Below are positions 45,889 to 55,992 of a stretch of DNA of 64,000 nt, piece by piece. Position numbers and translations under genes: made by a program. Numbering within the stretch: the stretch's first letter is position 1; each line of letters starts with the position of its first letter. Source of the stretch: Aedes albopictus (taxonomy: Eukaryota > Arthropoda > Insecta > Diptera > Culicidae); the NCBI RefSeq assembly GCF_035046485.1, contig NC_085136.1:158026754-158090753 (forward strand), in the 5' to 3' direction. The notes beneath the pieces are model-generated. The model was given only the letters and a program-made list of their open reading frames with translations, did no database searches and had not been told where the DNA came from.

Positions 45889-48800
45889 TTAAACATTGCA
45901 GTCTATCATACCCAGGCTACCCCGTAACTTCTTGAAACCAGGAGCTGGCAGACCCTTGGTTAAAATATCGGCCTGCTGCATCGTTGAAGGTACGTAGTCG
46001 AGCTTAATGAGGTTCCTCTCCAGTAACTCACGAACATAGAAATGCTTTACCTCTATATACTTCAAGCGCGAAGAGTCCTTGGGATTTGAAGCAATTTTGA
46101 TCACGGATTGATTATCCTCGTGGAATTGGACGGGACCCTCTGGAATCCTCCCTAGATCCGCAAGCAAACGTAGAATCCATTGGCTGTGGCAAGCTGCTGC
46201 ACAGAGAGCAACAAGCTCTGCTTCGGTCGACGACAGTGACACCGTTGTTTGCTTCTTCGAGAACTAACTTACTGAAGCCCCGCAAACTTTGAACACTGCT
46301 CCAGAAATAGAACGACGGTCAGTAGTCTCGTTCGCCCAATCAGCATCGGTGTACACTTCTAGCAATGGGCTGTTCTCTTTTCCTCGATAGCACAAACCGA
46401 ACGACAATGTACCTTTTACGTATCGCAACACACGACGCAGATGCACCCAATGTTCTTCATTCGGACACACTTGAAATTGGCTGAAGAAGTTCGCTACGAC
46501 AGCCAAGTCTGGCCGGCTCGTCAAAGCGACGTACATTAAGCAGCCAACAAGTTCCCTATATGGCTTCGAGATCCTCTTCGATTCTTCTCCTTTTGGAAGC
46601 TTCAATTTGTTCTCGATCGGTGTCGACACTGGGCGGCAATTTTGCATTTCGAACCGTATCAGTAGACTTTCGAGATATCGCTGCTGACTGATACATAGAA
46701 CTTTGTTCTTTAGATCACGATCAATTTTCATCCCCAAGAAATGTTTCACTGCTCCTTGATCACTCATTTCGAATTCTCGGGCGAGACATTGTTTGATCGT
46801 GCACACTAATTTTTCAGACGGACTCACAATAAGAATATCGTCGACATATAAAACGATTATCACTTGCTGCTTTCCGCTTCCTCGGTAGTACAAACACAGA
46901 TCGTTTGAACTTCGGGTGAATCCAAGCCGTTCGATGAAGCCGTTGAACCGTATGTTCCATGACCTTGAAGCCTGCTTCAATCCATATAGCGACTTGTGCA
47001 AGCGGCAAACAAGGCCCTTCTCCTGACGAAATCCTTCTGGCTGGATCATAAAAATTTCTTCGGTCACCGTTTAGAAAGGCCGTTTTTACATCCATTTGAT
47101 GGACGGCCATCCCTTCTTGATTGGCCAAAGCAAGTACAGAACGAAGAGTATCCATGCGAGCTACAGGAGAATAGGTTTCAGAAAAATCGAACCCTGGTTT
47201 TTGACTGAAACCTCTCGCTACTAAGCGAGCTTTGTATCGAGGCGGCTGATCATTCTCGGATGGTTTAAGCTTGAAAATCCACTTGCAAGATATTGCATTT
47301 CTGCCGGCTGGCAACTCTGCTAAGGTCCATGTACCGTTCTTCTGTAGAGCGTTCATTTCCTCCTGCATAGCCTTCTGCCACAAACACCAATCCTCTCGCT
47401 TCTGCATCTCCGTCAACGAATCTGGCAAGTTCTCCACATACGATAGAGCATTCAATGCGAAATTCGCATCCACTTCATAATCTCGGTGCCACCGTGGCGC
47501 ACTGCGTACTCGAACCGGACGGCCGCTAGCAGTACTGGTTTCTGCAGATTCTTCACTGGTGGTCGCTTCTTCTTCCCTAAAACTTGCGAACTGTTCTTCG
47601 TCCTCTTCTTCAACTGCATCGGACTGCACTTCATCGTCTACAGTTTCAACGGAGCCGGACTGCTGATTGTTCGACTGGGATTCACATTCTTCCTTTCGTA
47701 CACAAATCACTGGATCATAGTTCTTCACTTCCTGCGGGACAGACTGTGGCAGCATCTCTGGCAGCTCCACAAAATCCACATCGTGTGCTACAACAATCAC
47801 CCTTTTCTTCGGATTCCAGACCCGATAGCCGCTCGGTGAGTAGCCGACGAATACACCTTTCCAAGCTTTAACTTCCAGTTTCCGGCGAGTCTCTTTTGGT
47901 ATATGGACATATGCTGTACATCCAAATGTGCGCAGCTTGGAGACATTCGGGCGCTTCCCCTCCCAAATCTCGAACGGGGTTACACACAAATCATTCGCGT
48001 TAGTTGGACATCTGTTAATTAGATACACTGCGGTTTGCACTGCTTGTACCCAGAACTTCTTACTGATCCTCGCATCCTCCAACATAGCACGCGCACGCTC
48101 AACAACGGTACGGTTTAGTCTTTCACTTGTCCCATTTTGCTGATGACTGTAGGGAACTGTGAAGTCCACTTGAATTCCTCTTCCCCGACAGAAATCAAGG
48201 AAATTCTTATTCGCGTACTCACCACCGTTGTCACGGTTTGTGAAGAATTAGCAATAAGTTAAAATTCACAAATACAAAGAAATTAAAAAAAAAAAAAACC
48301 GTTGTCACATTTGAGTCGCGATATTTACTGACCAAACTTAGCTGTGACTACCGCTTCATAGTGTTCGAAACACGCATACGCTTCACTTTTTGATTTCATT
48401 GGAAAAACCATCGCGAAATGGCTCCAATCGTCCACGAAAGAAATGAAGTAGCGCTCACCATTCGGCCCCGTAGGTGTAATTGGTCCACATACATCGGAGT
48501 GTATGACCTCTAACACACGCGACGACCGTTTCCCATCACGCGCGGGGAAAGGTTTACGCGATTGCTTTCCGAGCACACACGGTTCGCATACGATTTCGCT
48601 TCTGTCCGCACATTTTGTTTCCAAACCGTCCACTAATCGCTTATTCACTAGCCTGCCAAGCTGATTTGCGTTCAGGTGTCCAAGCCTCCGATGCCACAGC
48701 AGCAAGTTCTTGCTTATGCGGCCGCAAGATAACATCGCCTCACTAGCACAATGTTCACTTGTGTACATGTCGAGTTCATAAAGTTTTCCGTTTCGAGTAC

Positions 48801-49995
48801 CACAAACGAGGGTTTCAGAACCTCTACAGATCTTCACTTGACCGTTGCTGAAAACCACTCGCATCCCTTTGCTTTCAACCTTCACTACCGAAAACAAATT
48901 GAAACGTAATGACGGAACAAAGAGCACATCGTTGATTGTACACGGAACATACGATCCACCGACAACACAGAAAAGTCTCACCGTGCCGGAGTGGGTTGCG
49001 ACTATCGACTCGTCATTCTTCGCGACTGCTATGTGCACTGGTTTGGTAAGTGGCTTCAATTCTTCGAACAGCTCTCTGTCCTTGACGAGGTGATCCGAGC
49101 AGCCCGAATCGACGAACCACTTCACACGACGCTGGTCTGATATCTTCACATTATCACGACACTCACTATTCAGCGCGACGAAGGAAATTCCACCACGATC
49201 AGCAAGATTTGCTTTTGAAATTTTTCCCTTTTCTGCAGTCTTCTTCGGACATTCTGATAACTTATGTCCTTCTTGTTGACATCCAAAACACTTTAGCTTC
49301 TTCTTCTTTCTGCTCTTCTTGTGCGATCCGGCGAACGCAGTCGAATCAGTGGAGGTGAACAATTCCGCATCTGACCCTTTTTGTTTGGTCTCTTCATCGA
49401 GAAGACGACATCGGACAAACTCCAGTGATAGTTTATCCTCGGGCATTGTTTCGATCGCCGTCACAACAGTAGCAAACTTCGGGCCGAGGGTAACCAGCAG
49501 ATGACAGATCACATCCAACTCCTCCATAACGGCGCCGGTGTTTCGATACTCTCTCGTTAAGCGGTCAAAACGCAGAAAATGCTCCTGAAGAGATCCCGAC
49601 TCATATCGCAACGATAACAACTGGCGTTTTAGGTGCATGCGGCTCGCAATGCTTTTTCGCTCAAAAACCCGAACGAGAGCATCCCAAATCTGTTTTGGCT
49701 TCCCCTTCTCCTGCACGTACTCAAGCTGTGAGTCGTGAATGCGAGATACCAAGAGCGATTTGCATCTCCTGTCCTGCTTCAAACGCTTTTCTCGCTTCTC
49801 CGTCTTCACCTTCTTAACAGCCTCATTGTCCGTCGGTTCCTCTTTCAATTCATCGATGGCGGCGGCTTCCGTCTCGATACACTGCAGAAGATCATGTTCT
49901 TCCAGTAAAATCCGCATACGGAACTTCCACGCCGTGAAATTTGTTCCATCAAAAAGCGGGAGCAAGAATCGTTCGCTTCTTTCTTCCTCGGTCAT
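45889..49995 (-). pseudogene. Copia gag-pol polyprotein, four lesions
   Basis: Starts at Met 49995. Seen in order: copia gag (FDGTNFTAWKFRMRILLEEH), CX2CX4HX4C zinc knuckle (CFGCQQEGHKLSEC), aspartic protease WFVDSGCSDHL, GAG-pre-integrase LWHRRLGHLN, integrase core with HQQNGTSERLNRT, reverse transcriptase with LYVDDILIV, and RNase H (YTDADWANE.., SSTEAELVAL). Lesions: TAA at 48325-48327 inside integrase; a 63-bp poly(A)-tailed insertion at 48235-48297 that also shifts frame; a frameshift near 47055-47067 at the start of the RT palm region, where the frames 46814-48169 and 46264-47067 overlap; and TAG at 46264-46266 between the RNase H parts. Not expected to be active. Confidence 0.92.
48235..48297 (+). 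mobile_element. 63-bp poly(A)-tailed retro-insertion in copia integrase
   Basis: A 63-bp insertion ending in about 14 A, flanked by the 11-bp duplication ACCGTTGTCAC (48224-48234 and 48298-48308). A tail plus an 11-bp TSD are marks of LINE-mediated insertion of an RNA 3' end. The source RNA (GGTTTGTGAAGAATTAGCAA..) has no second copy in the window. Confidence 0.85.
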
Positions 49996-50178
49996 TTTGG
50001 AATAGGTTCACTTTCTAATCGCTGCGAACACTACGCGATACCGGGACCATAACCTGATGTGATATGGTATACTTAGAACGCCGCGATTTACATTAACATA
50101 GAAAAGAAACGTCTTTATTTTTCTAGATCGGAATATCAACTGAATAAAAATGACATAGAGATAAGATCCCGCATAACC

Positions 50179-50795
50179 ATGGACCATACTAGAACTGTGC
50201 GCCATACTGTTCACAACTGTCTACTACAGTATCTTAACAGTATCGTATAACACCCAAAATAACAATAAACCAACAGTACCGTAAACGGTTTCAACAGTGT
50301 GGTAGATGGTTCTCGAGCAAATTACAGTATGGGGAATAGGCGGTTAAGTTATGTTACAATAAAAAAAACGCCTATTTTCTCGAACAAAATTTTTCGATTA
50401 CAGTTTGCCAGAAGGTCAATATACTATCCATTTTTTTCTCTGTTTACTGTTGAGCAAACAGTTTAAAAATAGTTGACCTATAAAGTCCCAACCAAAAAAA
50501 AGCACTGTATATGTAATGATTGCTTTATTGTGCAGTATGGTACCGTAGCCCCCATTGTATTGCCCCCAATTTCAATCAGATATTTTTCGAATACAATTTA
50601 ACAATAAACTTATTTTTATATAAAAATGGTATTTTTATTGATAATTAAATAAATACAAACCAATTTATAAACAAATAGCGAAAGTAACAAAATTGCTTAC
50701 AAATAATGTTTGAGTGAAAAATAATGAGGTGAAATAAAATGTCCTGATATGAATATTTCTTATGCATGCAGCTTTATTAATTAAAACTTCGTAGA
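50179..50795. other. Gene-free AT-rich stretch
   Basis: Only A/T-rich unassigned DNA, with CCCCCATTGTATTGCCCCC near 50549 and long poly-A/T runs. No gene or delimited repeat. Confidence 0.45.
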
Positions 50796-50796
50796 A

Positions 50797-51480
50797 CTAA
50801 TTAGAGTATTTTTTATAAAAAAGAAAGAAATTTGCGTCGTTCCTACCAGACTTCCAGATTTCTAAAATCACATTCACACATAAATAGTATCTCTTGAAGA
50901 GGAATTCCACTGCGGTATAAGGATACGCCACCAATGCGCTCACACACTTGAAGTTGTTATCGATCATTTCCGACATCAGAAACGAATTCATTCTCCACGG
51001 TGTGCATCAATGGAAAGATTGCAATTGGCGGAATGAAAGTGGATAATCGGCCGGCATGCGTTGGATGCTGAGGTGGAATTCTTCGCGGATAGACTCTGCC
51101 GGAACGACATGCGATGGGTTGGACTTGAGGTGCCCGGGGAGGGCAGGAGACTTTTAACTTGCTTCGCACGATTTAGCATCGAAACTGCGGTAACCATTCA
51201 AGGTCCATTCAAGCATTCAAGCAGCTTCTTCCGCACCGACCTTCCAAATGCCCGATGGTCAATCCAAGAAGCGATCTGCAATCACATATAGAACATAAGA
51301 GTTTCGTTGAAAGCATCCGATGCGCAAAACTCACCTCGAGGATGTTGGTTAAACGATGAACACTGCAGTCCTAGGCTCAGCAGACCAGATTCCGGTCACC
51401 AGAAAGTGACCAATTAGTTTTCCCGGTGACGGTTTTCCCGCGACGACGAAGACGGAATGTTTTGTTTTCAAAGCTTGCAA
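50797..51480 (-). other. Possible unrecognised (or decayed) spliced gene
   Basis: On the - strand there is a splice-donor match (CCTCGAG|GTGAGT near 51330) and an acceptor (TGATTGCAG near 51275) 60 bp apart, then short open stretches: IASWIDHRAFGRSVRKKLLE (about 51272-51195), FIPPIAIFPLMHTVENEFVS (about 51035-50980) and CVSALVAYPYTAVEFLFKRY (about 50950-50885). They lie in different frames, so a decayed gene, further introns, or chance are all possible. Composition is closer to coding than the flanks. I do not recognise the protein. Confidence 0.3.
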
Positions 51481-51499
51481 AGAAATTAAATGATGCTTC

Positions 51500-52455
51500 T
51501 CCAATCATGTTGTTCACAAATACGAATAGGAGCAACTGTTTGCCATGCTGTTAAGAAGGTGTTATGCACTGTGAAATATGACGGTGTTAGTGTGTTGCGC
51601 TAGCATAATTACCAACCGTTTGATATAGTGTGATTGATTATTGCAACCATTTATTACGAATGTTCATGTTCATATACTTTGACAATGTGTGCAAACTAAA
51701 ATATAAGGTTAAAGTTTGGTATGGGACATTCAAACTGTTAATAGCTGTCTATAACTTTGGGTATCATATTGTTGAACATCATAGCCACCATCTGTGGCAC
51801 ATTAACCGTACCGTATAAAGCAAATTTACTGTTTGAAATGTATGGCAAACTGTATTTCTCTATGCGGGGCGGTCTTCCGTGGAATTACTCAAATTTGCAT
51901 CAAACAGCGATAGTGGTGAGTGAGTAGTTCTCGTTTGAGAGCGGCAAAAAAATCAACCCAGTGGAAAGTATTTTCACTGACTTAAAACTAAAAGCAGTTT
52001 AGCCAAATTTGAGTTTTTAAAACTTATTATTTGGGTTATCATATTTTTCCGTGTATCTTTTTGCACAGTAATAGAAACTAACCATATGGAAAAAACGATC
52101 AAATGTATGTAGAAAAGAAAAGTTTTAAATGTTTGGACCTACGAGATGCTGTAATTGACCCTACCCTACCATTTTTTATTTGAAGGTAGGTAAATATATG
52201 CCAAACATCTTTATTGAATACCGTAAAGTGACCCGGCGTATGCGAAAAAAGTTATACCCTTAACAAAGTGTGGCAAAATATAGAGATTTCCTAATTGATG
52301 ATATTACTTTGCATGCGTAGGTAAACAATAAGAGTTTTTAGCCTATGGTGCCAAAGCTCTCGAGCAGATCCACCTTTCCTCGAAAACTGTGCCTAGTATA
52401 TAAATAATCACCATTGCAGTACAGAACAAACGAAAACATCATTTCAAACCAACAA
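51500..52455. other. Gene-free AT-rich stretch
   Basis: No open frame of note and no delimited repeat. Confidence 0.45.
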
Positions 52456-52459
52456 AAAT

Positions 52460-52690
52460 AACTTACTCACTAAACTCACCGTGAGTAAAATGAGTAACTC
52501 ACCCGCGAGTAATGACGTCATACTCTCGCGTGAGTATTACTCACAAGTGAGTAATACTCACGCGAGAGTATGACGTCATTACTCACGCGTGGGTATACTC
52601 ATACGCGAGTAACTCACAGCGTGAGCATTACTCACAAATGAGTAAGGTGAGTGAGTATTTTTTACTCGTGAGCATGAGTTTCGCAACACT
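52460..52690 (-). repeat. ACTCAC/GTGAGT palindrome-rich element, copy 2
   Basis: A tract of overlapping palindromes built on ACTCAC, GTGAGT, TGACGTCA and CTCGCGTGAG. Its right end, GTTTCGCAACACT (52678-52690), is the inverse of the left end of copy 1 (44596-44609). It includes the perfect 72-bp palindrome at 52510-52581. Confidence 0.7.
52510..52581. repeat. Perfect 35+35-bp palindrome
   Basis: Arms 52510-52544 and 52547-52581 are exact reverse complements separated by AA. Each arm contains ATGACGTCAT (the CRE/ATF core) and CTCGCGTGAG. Confidence 0.95.
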
Positions 52691-52808
52691 AAATTTTATT
52701 TTCTTCTTTTGTTGCAGTGCTCGTTTACTTGTCATTGGGGAGGTAATAAAAAATGTATTTGATGAAAAAATACCCAAACAATTAAACAAAATCGCTTTAG
52801 GAAGATTA

Positions 52809-53645
52809 GGGGCATAATGGACACCCGGGGCGAAATGGACACCCCTGTTTTTACCGAAACCGTTGACTTTTATGTAAAACTTTTAATGCATAAGTGTAAA
52901 GGAACAAATCACGTTTCTATTTTTCAAAAGTACCATTTATATTGCTCCAAAATAACCAAAATATCTTTGAAATTCAAATATGTTTTTCATATGATGAAAT
53001 TCTTATAATTTAGAAGCGGCATCAAATAAGGTATTACGAATTTTGGAGTGTGTCCACCATAAAAACAAGTAAATTGTTACCTTATCTACATGTATACGAA
53101 GATTAAGCAATGGATAAAGTATTTTATTTTTGATCAGAATTTATTTAAAATAGCAATTTTAATGTTGTAGTCGATTCGGGGCGAAATAAACACTGGCAAT
53201 TACGAATGGATGTACGCGCATTGCATACTGTTAGGCGTTTTAGAGAGTTTGGAAAAAATCAATCCGATAATTTAAGCTAAAGTTTATTTAATTACCTTTG
53301 ATGTTATGTAAACTCGTCTAAGATGGAGTATTTTATCTGTGGCATTGATCTCCGTAGGCAAATCACTTAACTGGTCGATGTAACCAAAGAATTAGCACAA
53401 AATATACAGGGGTGTCCATTATGCCCCGATGGGTGTCCATTTTGCCCCGTACCTTTCCTGCCAGCCCTGAAAAACACACGTTTTACAATTCATCATTTCT
53501 TCACAATAAAGACATTCTACCTGCTGTAAATGATTGAAAGACGTAGGAAACAAGTTGAAGTTGTAAGTCAACTGATAATATGTTAAGTTATATTCTGTTA
53601 TACAGGCCAAACGTACTCATTTGCTTAGGGAGTCCATTATGCCCC
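52809..53645. mobile_element. TA-flanked element with GGGGCATAATGGAC ends
   Basis: Ends GGGGCATAATGGACACC and ..GGAGTCCATTATGCCCC, with TA at 52807-52808 and 53646-53647. Additional internal copies of the terminal motif occur: GGGGCGAAATGGACACCCC near 52828, and CCATTATGCCCC and CCATTTTGCCCC near 53415-53447. About 840 bp, AT-rich centre, no transposase frame. Tc1/mariner-like by TSD. Confidence 0.75.
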
Positions 53646-53649
53646 TATT

Positions 53650-54755
53650 CCCGCTACTCATCGGATTTTTTTAAGGAATTTTCTGGGGGACTATTATTTC
53701 ACCTTAAAATTAAAAAAAAACTTATTTTATTTTTTTGTGCCCTTCCTCAAAATGTTGAATCCCGAACAACATTTTCCTAGGAGAAAAGAAGGGGGTTGAC
53801 ATACGACAAAATCGAAATTTGTGTCAGCCTTATTCAAAAAAGCAAGATTTTTTTCAAAGCCATAATGCATAATCCAATTTGGAAACTTATTGATGGCTTA
53901 TATTCCGACGTCATGTTAAACTTACATATAGGCAGAATTGAAAAATATCGAAACTGTCAATTGACTGCTTGATCACTTTCACTATAGCACTGGATGCCGA
54001 TCATTATCAAGACAATTCGACACAATATTTTCTGCACACTTCAGCCTCTATTTTATTAACACTGGGTATAAGATTCATATGAAATTGACCAAAAAAGTGC
54101 AAGCAAGTGAAATTTCCCATAATAAACCCTATTCAAATTTCAACCATGTTACAGACCGCGAGAGCTTAACAAGTTGGATCAAAATTGTGCACAGTACTTT
54201 AGACCAGTGATTCCCAAAGCGGGCGAAAATTGCAACAAGGGGCGATTTTTCAAAAGCTGGTTAAGAGTATACCTCCTCCAAATTTAAAATTAAAATGAAA
54301 CCAGTTACAAATATTCATTGATTAATGGATCAATGAAGCTAACTTTTCTAGCGTTTAGCGCATGTAAACAGAGGCGTCACAGTATATGGACATTACCATT
54401 GTGACAGCAGTGGAGTTATGTCAAAACCATAAGGCTACGGTGGCGCTATCTGTTCATTCCATACCGTCCGTTTTAGTTATTTTAGTGATCCATTGTAACA
54501 AATTTCCAAAAGTTGCTTTCTTTTTCAGACTTTTTTTTACGGGTTCCTTATTATTTTCGCTACTATTTCGCAATGGTCTTTAGTTTTTAAATTACATATT
54601 ATAAAATGCAGTTAAAGCAACTGGCTTTAAATCATCACGTTATTTGCTAAGACAAGTGTGGAAATTTGGGCAAAAAAACACAATATTGTAGGAAAAATTT
54701 TACCCTACCTGTTACTTTGCATTTTCAAACAAGAAGCCAGTCCTGAAAATGTCAT
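53650..54755. other. Gene-free AT-rich stretch
   Basis: No open frame with a recognisable domain; no delimited repeat. Confidence 0.45.
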
Positions 54756-54757
54756 TT

Positions 54758-55090
54758 CGGCATATCTAAATTCAACCACCTACAGCTCATTTTAGAAGTT
54801 GAACCTGAGAATACGGTATATGAAAAACTTATGCGGCTAGACCAGTTCTACAAGAAAGTCACGGAAAGCCCATTTTTTTTATGAATCATGAATATCATTT
54901 GCATTTTTCGAAGGTAGTCCGTGACATGTACCTACCTTAAATATTCGAAAGAGAGCGGCTTTTCCGTGACTTTCTTGTAGAACTGGTCTAGTCGCGCAAG
55001 TTTTTCATATAACATATTCTCAGGTTCAGCTTCTAAAATGAGTTGTGGGCAGTTGAATTTAGATATAATGAAATTACTTTTTGAGCACTG
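54758..55090. repeat. Inverted duplication of a coding-like segment
   Basis: Arm 1 (about 54765-54875, + sense) and arm 2 (about 54960-55080, - sense) are ~85-90% similar inverted copies around an ~80-bp centre. Both keep the same frame: arm 1 reads LEVEPENTVYEKLMRLDQFY and arm 2 reads LEAEPENMLYEKLARLDQFY, each followed by KKVTE. The protein is not recognised. Confidence 0.6.
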
Positions 55091-55264
55091 CAGCCATTTC
55101 AGACAAAAATTCACACTTGTGGTAAATATTTACACAGCGTGAGCGTGGTGTCACTGGAGGTGGTCGAAGACAAGGTCGAAGAGGCGACAACGAACACGAC
55201 GTCTTTTTATGCAGCCAAATAAGTAAAAGCAAAGAGACAAATTTAATTCATACATATTTATTTA

Positions 55265-55532
55265 CCGTCTACGCCCGTTGGTTTGAACGACACCTCATGC
55301 AAACCAACGGAGTTCTTTTTTAATTTGAACTTTTGGCAACCCTGTGGGCATCGACAAACACACTGATGGGAACCCTTTTTACTGTTTTGTTTTGATTCTG
55401 CGTTCCGTTTCACCCCGTTCCATGAGCCGAATGGCGTTTGAACCATTTTTAGTTTGAACAATGTGCAGATTAGAGGGGGTCAAATTAAAAAGTGTTCAGA
55501 TTAGATGCGGTCAAACCAACGGGGATAGACGG
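55265..55532. mobile_element. TA-flanked MITE with CCGTCTA ends
   Basis: 268 bp, ends CCGTCTACGCCCGTTGGTTT and ..AAACCAACGGGGATAGACGG, TA at 55263-55264 and 55533-55534. No coding region. It lies 460 bp upstream of the GID8 start codon. Confidence 0.8.
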
Positions 55533-55597
55533 TACCCAGTAGACCACTTCACGGCGAAATTCTATCTCTTTTGCTCCTTCAGAGAGTTTAAAAACAA

Positions 55598-55641
55598 CAG
55601 GACCAGTACCTGTCAAATTTGACAGGTGTTGGTCCTGTTAT
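55598..55641. promoter_or_regulatory. Hairpin upstream of GID8
   Basis: AACAGGACCAGTACCTGTCA / TGACAGGTGTTGGTCCTGTT, about 20-bp arms with two mismatches around a short AATT centre, about 350 bp upstream of the GID8 ATG. A palindrome of this quality might be a dimer binding site or a micro-element; no evidence decides. Confidence 0.4.
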
Positions 55642-55992
55642 TTTCTAATTTCCCGTAGGAGAGAAAGAGAGCGATTTCTTGATGACGTCACCGTGCAATG
55701 GGCAGTTACTTATATTTATTCAGACTTTTGTGATTTTTTATTCTACACATTGCAGTTGCAGTTAGCCAGTGTCCCCTGTAAAACGTTCCCGATCCCTGGA
55801 TAAAGAGGTTCATGAATGAATCTGTTAGGGTGCGCACAGTGCATGATGAACTTCAAAGCTGTCAAGTAGAAAGGCCAGAAAAATCATTTTCCGTCACGAC
55901 AAAAAGTGTTTTGTGTTGTTAGTGAAGATTGCGAATATTTACATTGCGAAATAAAATATCGTGCATAAAGCAATAACAATTTCCGAATAAAA

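Larger units (their letters stand above)
45664..50178 (-). mobile_element. Ty1/copia LTR retrotransposon (full-length, decayed)
   Basis: Two short direct repeats bound the element: 45664-45789 and 50055-50178, about 125 bp, near-identical over their shared 113 bp (TGATGTGATATGGTATACTT at the + strand start). The gag-pol region between them is on the - strand. Immediately inside the 5' LTR the - strand reads GGTTATGGTCCCGG, a plausible primer binding site. I could not find a matching 5-bp TSD. The inside is broken in at least four places (see gag-pol entry). Confidence 0.88.
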
